Part shown: positions 38,948 to 50,600 of the stretch, piece after piece
Layout: every line of letters starts with the position of its first letter
Position numbering within the stretch: position 1 is the first letter of the stretch
Source of the DNA: Podarcis raffonei
Taxonomy: Eukaryota; Chordata; Lepidosauria; Squamata; Lacertidae
NCBI RefSeq assembly: GCF_027172205.1
Contig: NC_070614.1
Coordinates: 48,424,001-48,488,000, forward strand
Direction of reading: 5' to 3'
Length of the DNA: 64,000 nucleotides
Notes under the pieces: model-generated
Told to the model about the DNA's origin: nothing
Database searches by the model: none
Seen by the model: the letters and a program-made list of their open reading frames with translations, nothing else
Translations under genes and position numbers: made by a program

Positions 38948-39720
38948 TTTAACAGGGAGAAATGTAAAGTATTGCAGTTGGGCAAAAAAAATGAGAGGCA
39001 CAAATACAAGATGGGTGACACCTGGCTTGAGAGCAGTACATGTGAAAAGGATCTAGGAGTCTTGGCTGACCACAAACTTGACATGAGCCAACAGTGTGAC
39101 GCGGCAGCTAAAAAAGCCAATGCAATTCTGGGCTGCATCAATAGGAGTATAGCATCTAGATCAAGGGAAGTAATAGTGCCACTGTATTCTGCTCTGGTCA
39201 GACCTCACCTGGAGTACTGTGTCCAGTTCTGGGCACCACAGTTCAAGAAGGACACTGACAAACTGGAACGTGTCCAGAGGAGGGCAACCAAAATGGTCAA
39301 AGGCCTGGAAATGATGCCTTATGAGGAACGGCTAAGGGAGCTGGGCATGTTTAGCCTGGAGAAGAGGAGGCTAAGGGGTGATATGATAGCCATGTTCAAA
39401 TATATAAAAGGATGTCACATAGAGGAGGGAGAAAGGTTGTTTTCTGCTGCTCCAGAGAAGCGGACACGGAGCAATGGATCCAAACTACAAGAAAGAAGAT
39501 TCCACCTAAACATTAGGAAGAACTTCCTGACAGTAAGAGCTGTTTGACAGTGGAATTTGCTGCCAAGGAGTGTGGTGGAGTCTCCTTCTTTGGAGGTATT
39601 TAAGCAGAGGCTTGACAACCATATGTCAGGAGTGCTCTGATGGTGTTTCCTGCTTGGCAGGGGGTTGGACTCGATGGCCCTTGTGGTCTCTTCCAACTCT
39701 ATGATTCTATGATTCTATGA
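38948..39720 (+). mobile_element. CR1 LINE 3' end, well preserved
   Basis: Encodes an open CR1 ORF2 C-terminus ([68 protein letters not shown]) ending at a TGA, then the 3' region and the (ATTCTATG)n tail diagnostic of CR1. 5'-truncated. The matching place beside V2R gene 2 (about 17472) is uninterrupted, so this insertion postdates the block duplication. Confidence 0.92.
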
Positions 39721-40004
39721 AATGCACAAACCTGTAGTTCTGCAATGTGATGGAATCAATACTGACAGTACCTCACCCATGTGCCCCCCCACAGTTCTGA
39801 AACCACCTATCAGCTCCCCTGTCGCCGCCAGCGGCCACCAATCACACTCCTGTGCTGCTTGGTATAATCCTGTTTGTGGGTTTCCCACAGGGATCTGATC
39901 GAACAGGCTGCTGGATTAGATGGGCCATTGGCCTGATCTGGCAAGCCCTTCTTGTAAACCATACAGTGGCCTTTGGGTGAAGGACTATATAAATAAAGAG
40001 AATG

Positions 40005-40005
40005 A

Positions 40006-40057
<52 letters not shown>

Positions 40058-40498
40058 TAAAATTTATACCCCGTCCATCTGGCTGGGTTTCCCCAGCCAC
40101 TCTAGGTGGCTTCCAATAGAATATAAAAAACACAATAAAACATCAAACATTAAAAAATTCCCTTAAAGGGTCTGCCTTCAGTTGTCATCCAAAAGTCAGA
40201 TAGTTGTTTATTTCCATTACATCTGATGGGAGGGCATTCCACAGGGCGGGCACCACTACCGAGAAGGCCTTCTGCCTGGTTTCCTGTAACCTCACTTCTC
40301 GCAGGGAGGGAACTGCCAGAAGACCCTCGGAGCTGGACCTCAGTGTCTGGTTTGGACGATGGGGGTGAAGACACTCCTTCAGGTATACAGGTCCAAGGCC
40401 ATTTAGGGCTTTAAAGGTCAGCACCAACACTTGGAATTGTGCTCAGAAACGTACTGGGGGTCTTTCAGGACTGGGGTTATGTGGTCTCAGCAGCCACA
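40005..40498 (-). mobile_element. L2-like LINE 3' end
   Basis: Same family as 13402-14194: (AAT)n at 40008-40055, TCTGGCTGGGTTTCCCCAG, and minus-strand frame [18 protein letters not shown]. The matching sequence beyond V2R gene 2 (about 18830) has no insertion. Confidence 0.85.
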
Positions 40499-40753
40499 CC
40501 ATGGACACACCATGTAATCTTTATAGTTGTTATAAGGTTTGAGTATGATCTTTATTTTGATAATTTTTTGTATCCAACTCTCCTTGTGAGAGATGCTTTA
40601 TATTTCTTTGACTACTGAAGGAAGGGCTTATGAGAACCCTTCCTGGAAGTTGGATTCCTTCCATAAAAGTAAAACCCACACATTTTCCATCCTCACTTTT
40701 CCCCCAGTTGAAGGGTCATATTCCCTTTCTATCTGGGCCATCTCTTCAATACC

Positions 40754-40802
40754 ATGATGAAATTGCTGCTGATCTTGTTTTCCTTGGAGGTCATTCAGAA
40801 AT
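40754..40802 (+). other. Signal-peptide-like mini-exon, possible V-gene leader
   Basis: ATGATGAAATTGCTGCTG opens a short hydrophobic peptide (MMKLLLILFSLEVIQK), followed after 49 bases by a GTAAGG donor in phase 1. Size and phase fit the leader exon of an immunoglobulin V gene, and an IGHV segment lies 2.2 kb downstream on the same strand, separated mostly by inserted repeats. A degenerate V2R first exon (CK...K pattern) is an alternative. Chance is also possible. Confidence 0.25.
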
Positions 40803-40859
40803 GTAAGGATGCTCTCTCTGGGAAGATCAGAAATGCCAGTTTGGTCAATTAAATGGGTT

Positions 40860-41484
40860 GCATCTGACGGTACCCAGTGAAATTTATAGAAGTAAGTTAA
40901 TCACCCTTGTTAACATCACTGTGTCTATTCTGAGTATGCTTAACCTTAGGCACAAGCCAGACCAGATTTTCCCATCCTGGTGCCCTTCAGATATTTTGGA
41001 TTACAACTCCTGTCATCTCCAGATGGCCCAGCTGCACCCCTATCTGGATAGAGATAGCCTAACTACTGTTAGGCATACAAGGGAAAAAGAATTGGGAGGG
41101 AGGAGGGAGAAGCAAATTTCAAGTTACAAGCCAGAAGCTAACACACTGTTAGATAGCTTTGTCTTTGCAGCTTCTGCCTGTCTAGCAGAAGAGCAACTCC
41201 TCAGACATGGTTCTGGTTGTCTTGCCCTTGATAAAGAGCAATGCCTCCCTGCAGCAATCTCTCCCCCTAGATCAGACTTAGAGGCCGAACAGGTGACAAC
41301 ACCCAGGCCAGGAGGACAGTTCCTACAGCTCTTCCTTCAGACAGCTGTAGTGGCAGTTAAAATACCAGGGCCAGGGCCAATACACAAAGACGTCTCCCTC
41401 TCCTCCATATCTGAATTTCTGAAGGGGGCTTGTAAGCCTCTTTTATTCACAGACATATGAAAATACATAGACAACTTCTTTGTT
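40860..41484 (+). other. Unassigned stretch with a 200-codon open frame
   Basis: A plus-strand frame from 40858 to 41460 stays open but shows no domain, signal or family resemblance I recognise; a dispersed-repeat piece (GATATTTTGGATTACAACTCC) lies at 40988. The second half has a Leu/Gln/Pro-rich composition. Its end abuts the target duplication of an L1-type insertion, so it may be a fragment of something larger. Confidence 0.3.
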
Positions 41485-41500
41485 AAAATCCGCTGTATTC

Positions 41501-42653
41501 GGGGGCCACCAGGAGGCGCATTGGAAGATGGCCGACAATAACATCTCTCCGACCCACACGAGGTAATTAAGAGGCTGATATGGGAGTATGCAGCCTCCCT
41601 TCGTTGCCCCAAGGGAATGGGGAACGCTGCCTTGCCTGCTGTGCCCATAATTCACCCCCGGATTCGAAAGAAGGGGGTGAGGGCACTAGGCACAAAGCCC
41701 TCGGGTGGGTCTGGCTCTCCCGGATGCTGTCTCTGATCGCGCACTGGTTTGCATCAGCTCGAAATATATAATTGGAAATGAAGCAAATGCACATATTTCA
41801 AGTGAAGAACGGGAGTGAAGACTGCTAACTGAAGTGACCTCTGTGAAACGAGAGCAACGGGTTGGATTTAACGGAATACAACATGAAGAAAATACACCAG
41901 GTTCAGTATGCCAGAGCGGGACTGGATGAGGGGGGACTTTTTTTCTTTTCTTCTATGTGATTAACCAATAACCCCTCCTCAAAAAGAACCGTCGCATAAC
42001 CGACCTAAGCAGGATGATTAAAAACTGTGTGGAAATGATTTACTACCAAAAGTTTGGCTTGTGAAATCGAGAAAAAGAACAAGGGCTTTTGATGGCGCAG
42101 CAACAAAAAGGGAGTTGCCATTTTGACAGGTCCTGTTGAAAGATTCATGTTCAGGAGGAGGAAGCTTTGTTTTCATATTGGATTCCTGGTAGAACCTCCT
42201 CGAGGACTGAGAAAGAGGGACAGACCTGTGAAAAGTGAATGAGTAGACAGCAAGAATGTTTTTCTTTATGGAAGCGATGGAATACGGCTGCTGTCTGAAA
42301 TATGACCCTTGGATGAACAGAAAAATCCACACAGGAATACAAATTTGTTTCAACCCGCTTATGGAGACAATCAGAGGCCACAAAGACAAAGAGAAAGGAA
42401 AAATATATGAAAACAACTAGAAGAGATGTGGAAAACAGCAAGAAAGGATTGGACAGAATTCTGAACATTATTTGGATAGATTTGTGTACTTTTAAAGCAG
42501 CAGCAATAAGAGGATTGGATCCCTTTTGGAACTTGAAATATGGGTACCCCCAACAAAAATTTAAAATTAGGCTCTGTAATTCGGAACTTATGTGATTTGA
42601 TTTGATTTGATTTGATTTGATTGGTCTGTTAATAAAAATTATTTTTTTAAAAA
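41501..42653 (+). mobile_element. Short L1-type element with YY1-like 5' end and long target duplication
   Basis: Starts GGGGGCCACCAGGAGGCGCA followed by AAGATGGCCGAC, a 5' end like that of vertebrate L1s (AAGATGGCC is a YY1-type site), and ends in (GATTT)n, TTAATAAAAATT and poly(A). The 16-bp flank AAAATCYGCTGTATTC is at 41485-41500 and 42654-42669 (one difference). Only 1.15 kb and without ORF1 or ORF2: a non-autonomous, internally deleted copy. Confidence 0.78.
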
Positions 42654-42759
42654 AAAATCTGCTGTATTCACTGCAACTACACAGCCCTACTTGCCTGTGA
42701 TCACTTTCCAGACAATCTGTCAAAACTTACGGGAAGTGAAATGACACTGTGGTTACAGT

Positions 42760-42845
42760 TTGTTAATCATAATCATAATCATAATGTATTTATACCCCAC
42801 CCATCTGGCTAGGCTTCCCCAGCCACTCTGGGCGTTCCAAAAAAA
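42760..42845 (-). mobile_element. L2-like LINE 3' tip
   Basis: (AATC)n/(AATCAT)n then TATTTATACCCCACCCATCTGG and CCCAGCCACTCTGGGC, the last ~80 bp of the L2-like family. Confidence 0.75.
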
Positions 42846-42909
42846 AAATAAATGTTATTCTTGCAGCCATCTTCAAAGGTATTTTTTCCTCCTGATATGG
42901 TGCAATAGC

Positions 42910-42960
42910 AAGTGTGGAGTAGTGTAGTGGTTAAGGTATTGATGGAGGATCCAGGGTTTG
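42910..42960 (+). mobile_element. SINE head fragment
   Basis: GTAGTGTAGTGGTTAAGG and a B-box-like GGGTTTGAGTCC resemble the GTAGTGGTTAAGAG SINE family; it ends at the start of the IGHV-like segment. Confidence 0.45.
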
Positions 42961-43242
42961 AGTCCAGAAGGGAGAGTGAACAGTCCCAGAGAGACCCTTA
43001 ACATTTCCTGCCAGGGCTCTGGCTTCACCTTCTACAGCTTCCCCATGCACTGGGTGAGGCAGGCTCCCAGGAAGGGACTGGAATGGATCGCCTTAATATA
43101 CACCGATGGGAGCAGGCAGTTTTATGCCCTCCCAGTGAAAGGACACTTCACCGTCTCAAGGAACAACCCTTCAAGCAAGTTGGAACTGCAAATGAATAAC
43201 ATGAAACCAGATGACACAGCTGTCTATTACTGTGTAAGAAGC
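42958..43242 (+). pseudogene. Orphan immunoglobulin heavy-chain V segment (IGHV-like), 5' part damaged
   Basis: The frame encodes an antibody V domain: first cysteine in [10 protein letters not shown] (43009), [14 protein letters not shown] of framework 2, an IYTDGS-type CDR2, [19 protein letters not shown] of framework 3, and [10 protein letters not shown] with the second cysteine at 43231. Framework 1 is incomplete: the bases before PRETL look like V-gene framework 1 out of frame by one, and a SINE fragment lies immediately upstream. No adjacent leader exon, J or constant region is seen. Downstream, CACAGCA at 43255, a 12-bp spacer and TCAAAAACC resemble a recombination signal, although IGHV genes normally use a 23-bp spacer. 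This is a germline-type segment stranded between two V2R genes; it is probably a non-functional relic of, or outlier from, an IGH locus. Confidence 0.82.
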
Positions 43243-43343
43243 TTCTTGCATTACCACAGCAATATATCACCCATCAAAAACCTTAGTGTGGTAGAAACTG
43301 GCTTGAATAGGTGAAATGATGGCAGAGGGAAGTTTTATATTTA

Positions 43344-43500
43344 CTGTATTTTTCCTTGTATGAAATGTACGAAGTGTATAAGACGACCCCTATTTTGGAG
43401 GACTCAAAATTAAGGACATGTGGGGAGATTGCCCAGAGTTATTCAGCTTTTTTATGGGGGGATTGCCCAGAGTTGTTGAGCTATTGGGGGGGGGTGCCAA
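43344..43500. mobile_element. MITE-like repeat (GTATAAGACGACCCC family)
   Basis: TACTGTATTTTTCCTTGTATG and GTATAAGACGACCCCTATTTT are a recurrent non-autonomous DNA-transposon motif in reptiles as I recall it. Ends not defined. Confidence 0.4.
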
Positions 43501-43596
43501 ATACCACTCACCCAACTAACCACCACTGCCAATCTCACAACTCGCCAAAGTTACCTATCATCTGCTCACCAGCCACAAGCAACCGCCAATCACAGA

Positions 43597-44661
43597 TTGT
43601 TAAAGGTATTTAGCTGAATCCCTGATCTGGACCTTGTTTAGCTATAAATGAGCTTTCCATCCCAAGAATAAGTTTCAGTGCTTTACTACAGAACAGTCTT
43701 AAAACTATCTACATATAAACTTTGCTAAGAACAAAGTAACACATTGCAATCAAGCAGCAGGCAATAAGGTTCAGTCCTTTAATTACTTTTATAAAGTTCA
43801 GGAACCTCTCTCTGATCCCAGAGAGAGACTGAAATATGCTGGGAGCTGGTCGCAACATGCTGGGCTGGGAATCTCTCTTCTGGCTTCCAACAACAAAGAG
43901 AATCTGACTTCTCAGGTTTCAGCTGTCTGCTGACCATAACTGCTTAACTGTATTAGCTGTATAATAAAGGCTCCTGCCTAATGTAAACTTTTCATTACAA
44001 GCATTTTAAATACAATGCATTCAAACACACATTTAAGTACATTAAAATGTTGTGTCTTTAACAAAGATGATTTGGCCAATTGGGGGCAAAGGGATAAAGC
44101 TCCCTATCCCAACACACATACCCTAATGGTACATCAGTCAAGAGTGCACTGGCTATTGGTGAAAGATGGCTTGCACCAGTAGCAAACTATATGGTTAACA
44201 TCTCATGTAGTTTTTGCCCTAACTCCCACATGGAGCAGTGATTAGATGTGGAAAAACTGTTTGTACTGAGGGTGATCCTCTGAGACGAAACCCTACATAA
44301 GTAATTATCTTCCCCTGAAATTATCTGAAATGCACTCGCTGCTCAAAGGAGAAGCTTCTAGAAAAGCAACCAGGAAACAAGTCTGAAAGTTCTTTACTTA
44401 TAACCCACCTCACTGTGTGCCATTCCGACTAGGGGCGAGAGGCACATGAGGTTTGGTCAGTTTGGGCGCTGATAATTTCCCCCTTACCTTGTATATTTCT
44501 GGCTTGAAATCAGTGGACATTTACTGGCACATTCAAGGCATGTTTTGGTAGCCTTAAAGATAAGGCTGATACACTTAGATATATATATTTATATATTTAA
44601 TTAAGGATCTTGGCTGACTGTAACTTTTTCAAACTTTCTGATGCCAACAATGGCACTGTAG
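43597..44661. other. Upstream flank of V2R gene 5, nothing assigned
   Basis: Contains a GTATAATAAAGGCTCC polyadenylation-like signal near 43961 and an AT-rich tract at 44580-44604 just upstream of the gene 5 start. Part of 43597-44110 could be an old LTR-type repeat, but no ends or target duplication are visible. Confidence 0.35.
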
Positions 44662-47600
44662 ATGGGCAAAGAAGGACCTGCTCTGGTTTGCCATCAGATG
44701 GTGTGGTTTGTACTTCTGCTTCTGCTACCTCCTCTAGCGTGCAAAGCAAATGCTATGAAGTGCCGTCCAACTGGTCCCCTCCCTGTTCCCCATGAGTGGT
44801 ACCAGCCAGGAGACCTCCTCATTGGTGGGATTTCCTCTCAGATCATTTACGTTTTCAACCCAGTTTCCTTCAAGGTACACCCTTCACAAGAGCTGAAATC
44901 TGATGTCCCACTGTAAGGATCCCCTCCGTCCTGCGTCACGTGAGCTTTGAAACCTAAGCATTTGTAATGCAAGGAAAGAGAATTTTGGTGTGGAGTGTCC
45001 ACATCATCACATCTCTTTCTCATGCTGTGTGCATGTGTGAAGAGGAAGCTAGTAGTTAACAGTTACATAGGAAGCTGTCTAAGTAAACCACTGGTCCATC
45101 TACCTCAGTATTGTCCAGCAGTAGCTTTCCAGGGTTTCAGGCAATTCTGATTATGCATACAGTAGGCCAAAATATGCATTAAAATACACATGCTAATGAA
45201 AATGGCATAAAAATGAATTGTGTTAGGGGAAATTGGTTTGTAAAATGTGTGCGTTCAGGGAAATTGCATAGAAAATTTTGTACATTTGGATAAATTTGCA
45301 TCAAAATGCTGATGAATTGTCTTGATGGCTTAAAAAAAAACCCAACCCATTGCAGACAGATGTGAAAATGTGGAGAAATGTGTTAAAACTAGAAGAAGGA
45401 AAAACTGAGAGAAACCAAAATTGACAGCTTCACCCATCCTTATGAGTTGATTATCAACTAAACCATTGCAGAAAGCCCACAGTTGGTAAGAGGGCAGGTA
45501 GACTGGATCTAAGGCAGGTGAGGTTGGGTTGATTGTGGGAGCAGACTGAAGCCATGGGATGGGCTGTGAGGACTGTGCATGAGCCTTATTTTTATGCACA
45601 TCTTATCCTAGTAAATGCATGTTTGTATATATTACATTAAGGGATGTGGGTGGCGCTGTGGGTTAAACCACAGAGCCTAAGACTTGCCAATCAGAAGGTC
45701 AGCGGTTCAAATCCCCGTGACGGGTTGAGCTCCTGTTGCTCAGTCCCTGCTCCTGCCAACCTAGCAGTTCGAAAGCACATCAAAGTGCAAGTAGATAAAT
45801 AGCTACTGCTCCGGCGGGAAGGTAAACGATGTTTCCGTGCACTGCTTTGGTTCGCCAGAAGCGGTTTAGTCATGCTGGCCACATGACCCAGAAGCTGTAC
45901 ACTGGCTCCCTCGGCCAATAAAGCGAGATGAGTGCCGCAACCCCAGAGTGGGCCACGATTGGACCTAATGGTCAGGGGGTCCCTTTACCTTTACCTATAT
46001 ATTACATTGCAAAATTCAGAGAGGTGTGAATTTAGCAGCATTTTGGTTTGCATATTGTTTCAGAAAGTGCAAATAAAGTAAGTTTGCCCTTCCCTAGTGA
46101 TGCTTGTAGGAGTTTGTTTCAAAAATAGATTGTCTTATTTAAAGCCAAGCTTAGCCAAGCTTGCAACATCTGCTTCCAAATAAGCACTTCTCTCTGTTGG
46201 CAGTGTGATAACAAAATTCTACCAGCATGTCCTTGCCTTGGCATTTGCTGTGAAAGAAATTAATGAAAATCCCAGAATCTTGCCCAATGCTACATTGGGG
46301 TTCCACATCAGTGACAGCTACTACGATGCACAGAGGACTTACCGCACCACTCTGGACCTGCTCTTCAAATCACAGAAATTTGTGCCCAACTACAAATGTG
46401 GCAGGCAGAAAAACCTCATGACCGTCATAGGGGGGCTTGGCTCTGATATCTCATACCGCATGGCAGATATCTTGGATAGCTATAAGATTCCACAGGTAAG
46501 CTCTGTGCATGGGGATTTACGGAAATTGCAATCACTTCATGCTATTCTGGAAGTTTTTTTGTTGTTCAGAAAGTCAGGAGAGCTACACTTAATTTGCCTG
46601 ATATTCCAAAGTGAAATGGGACTTAGCCTAAGGAAGAGAGCAGGATGGGAAAATATATTTATTTATTTAATGCAATTCGTATATTTATTTAATGCAGTTT
46701 GTATGCTTACTCATAAATATCTCAATGCAGTTTACATAAAATATACATTAGAATTAATGATTTAAAGGGTTAGTTGATAAAAAAACCAAAGTATGCATAA
46801 AATCAGTTATTATAAATATATTTACATATTAAAATACATATCTGGGTAATATACAGTCAATAATTTCTACCAGATATCTTTCCAATGACTAGTTCAAAAA
46901 TATTACATTTTCACAGGCTGAGAAAATTCAGACAAAATACGTCTTTAAAATTCAGGTTTTCTGAATTCATATTAGGTTTAGCTGGAAAAATATTCATTGC
47001 CCAGACTGAAAGCCCTCATATGCAGATTCATTCAGGCATTCCTCCTTAAAAACTTCTTAAATCCCTACATTTTATTTCAGCTCACTTATGGCTCATTTGC
47101 CCCAGAGGAGAGTTATGCAATGCAGTCCCACTCCTTCTACAATATGGTCCCCAATGAAGCCCGCCAGTACATTGGGATTGTCCGCTTACTTCAGCATTTC
47201 AGATGGACATGGGTTGGGTTCTTCACTGTCAATGATGAGAGTGGAGAGCGTTTCTTGCAGACCCTGGAGCCATTGCTTTCCCAGCATGGAATCTGTTCAG
47301 CTTTCACAGAAAGGATTACACAACAAGCCCGGTTAAATGATATGTTTGAAATTAACAACCAGGTCCAGAGTATTTATAAACCTTTCACATTTAACAAAGT
47401 CAACACATTTGTTCTCTATGGAGAAACACTGTCCATTATGTGGCTGAGCTATTTTATTCTTCTGGGAAATCCTGAACGTAATAATGACACATCTCACGAA
47501 AAGGTGTGGATTCTGACAGCCCAGATAGATTTTGCATTAACTAGCCTTCAAAGAGGCTCAGATCTGCAAGTGTTCCAAGGGGCTATTTCATTCACAATTC

Positions 47601-50600
47601 ATTCCCATGAACCACCAGCATTCAAGACATTCCTTCAGACTATAGAGCCTTGCTGGGCAGAAGGAGATGGTTTTATCAAAGATATATGGGAGCAAGTCTT
47701 TGACTGCTCATTTCATTGTCCAAAAGAGGTCGATGAACCATGTACTGGAGAGGCTAGGCTGGAGAGCCTTCCTGCGCCTCTTTTTGAAATGCGCATGACT
47801 GGTCACAGCTACAGCATCTATAATGCTGTCTATGCTGCTGCACATGCACTGCATGCCATGGACTCATCTACACCCAAACACAGAGCAGCTGTGGAGGCTG
47901 AAAGAGTTGCACTCCACCCTTGGCAGGTAATGTCTACACTATATAATTGTGTTTTTATTTGCCATGAAAAGGCTAATACAATATGCCTTTTTCCTAATGG
48001 TAAAATTATGTTAGACACACCAAAACATTGATGGAAATATGTAGGTTCACGTTTTCTCCTTTTCTTGGGGCTTGGAGAAGGGAAGCCGTAACTTTTGAGC
48101 ATCCCTCACTGGAAAAAATAGCTTCATTTTCAGGCTAGGTCTTGCTGCATGACAAGAGAAGGTATTTGCCAAACTGAGTTATCTTGTTGAGTGACCTTTA
48201 CGGAAGACAGGACAAGGGGAGTGTGACTTTGCTCCTCCTGCTTGATCTCTCTGCAGCTTTTGATACCATTGACCAGGGTATCCTCTTGGACCAGCTACAT
48301 GGAATGAGAACTGGGGGCATTTGGTTACTGGTCCTATCTAGAGAGTAGAATTGCATGAGTGTTTTGTGGGGCCCAGGCAGTTAAGCTGGGGGGGGGGCAT
48401 GGGGCACTGTTTCATCCTCAATGGTATTGAGATTGGAGGCAAGATGCTATCAGTATGCTGATGACACTGAACTCTATTTCTCCATGACATGGATAAGGAG
48501 AGGTCATGAGAGCCCTGTGGTGGGATGGGAAAATAACCTGAGATGGATGCAATGTGCATGAGTGGCTACCAGTTGCCATCTTTCCAAAATTGAAAATCCA
48601 AACAGAAATGTTGTTAAGGTGGTTATTTTGTTACGCTTGTTGAGTTTTTTTGTGGTGGGCAAAAGCTCCAAGAAAAATGAAGTTTTAGAATGATTTGCTA
48701 TGAAAAACAGAGCATGAGAGGAGAGGAGAGCCCCACATGGCCCTGCCCATGCCCCAGCACTTCCCCAATGTAGGCGTGGCTGGGAACGGCTCTCCTCCCG
48801 TCTCCACTCGCACTGCCCTTTTGTGCTGGTGTCTGGTGTGGTGTAGTGGTTAAGAGCAGTAGTCTTGTAATCTGGTGAACCGGGTTCACTTCCCTGCTCC
48901 TCCACATGCAGCTGCTGAGTGACCTTGAGCTAGTCACACTTCTCTGAAGTCTCTCAGCCTCACTCACCTCACAGTGTGTTTGTTGTGGGGGAGGAAGGAA
49001 AAGGAAAATGTTAGCCGCTTTGAGACTCCTTAAAGGTAAGGGTAAAGGGACCCCTGACCATTAAGTCCAGTCGTGGCCGACTCTGGTGTTGCAGCGCTCA
49101 TCTCGCTTTATTGGCTGAGGGAGCCGGCGTATAGCTTCTGGGTCAAGTGGCCAGCATGACTAAGCCAAACCAGAGCAGTGCACGGAAACACCGTTTACCT
49201 TCCCGCTGGAGCGGTACCTATTTATCTACTTGCACTTTGATGTGCTTTCGAACTGCTAGGTTGGCAGGAGCAGGGACCAAGCAACGGGAGCTCACCCCGT
49301 CACAGGGATTCGAACTGCCAACCTTCTGATTGGCAAGCCCTAGGCTCAGTGGTTTAACCCACACGCCCCCCACGTCCTCGAGACTCCTTAGGGTAGTGAT
49401 AAAGCGGGATATCAAATCCAAACTCTTCTTATGGGAAATTGTTCAATTGCCTGCCCTTGATGGGGTTACAATCCCCCTGAATGAGCAGGTATGCAGTCAG
49501 AGGCAATGAGTGTCTGGATCCAGCTTTGTCTCTGGAGACCCAGATACCTCAGCGGGTAGAAGCACCTTTTACCAGCTGTAACTGGTGCATCAGCTAAGAC
49601 TGTTCTTAGACCAGGAGAGCTTCACCACAATTGTTCAGGCATTGGTTACTTCAAGATTAGGTTACTTCAATGCACTGTAGGTAGGGCTTCTCTTGCTTTT
49701 CACTGGGAAACTGCAGTTATTGCAGAATACTGCAACATAATTGTAAAGAAGTGAGACTATATCAGGACCTAACATAACACTGACATGTGGCAGGTACCAT
49801 CACTTTGCTAACTATGGCACCTGCTTAAAACAATTTTGTTAAGGCATGCCTATCAAGACCCATTCAAATCATTGGGAATTTTCATGAACTCATGAATTCA
49901 ATGTCATGAATTTCCAGCAATGCATGTCTAACTCTGGATCCAGCCTATTATTTTGTTCTCCCCTTGTTTCTTTTTCTCTTTCAACTAGCTCCACCTGATT
50001 CTTCAAGACATAACATTTAACAACTCAGCTCAAGAAACAGTGTCCTTTAATGACAAAAGAGAAATGGAAGGTGGATTTGACATCATGAGCATAGCCACTT
50101 TCCCAAACAACTCCTTCCAGAGAGTTAAAGTCGGAAGTGTGGAGCCCAGAGCTCCTGAAGGAGAAGAACTAATCCTTGATGAGGATTTAATTGTGTGGCC
50201 CAGTGTATTTAACCAAGTATGGGTGCTAGGATATTGATTTAAGACCTAGGAATTCTCTCTTCTGTATCACTGGATGATGAATGATCTGTCTCTATAATAA
50301 AGACAATACCACCTATTGCATTAAGAAAAACAGAGAGAGCTGTAGCCTTAAAGTGCCTAACAGTGGGAAATGTGCAATATTCTGTTCAAGTGAAATAAAA
50401 AATAATATCCTCTATAACAATAAACTTTGATAGGGGATTTTGAACCAGTTTGTTTTTTTACAAAAGAAAATGAGACACCAATAGACACCCCTCTTCCTAT
50501 GGAATGAGATACTGGATTAAGTTATTAAATTAATTTCTCTGGTATCCGCATTTTGGAGAAGGTCCCTCAGCTAGAGATGTAAGAGAATCCTGATGAAAAT

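Noticed and set aside
38972-39547. 191-codon frame as a host gene
   Set aside because: It is the C-terminal part of CR1 ORF2, with the CR1 3' end and ATTCTATG tail following.
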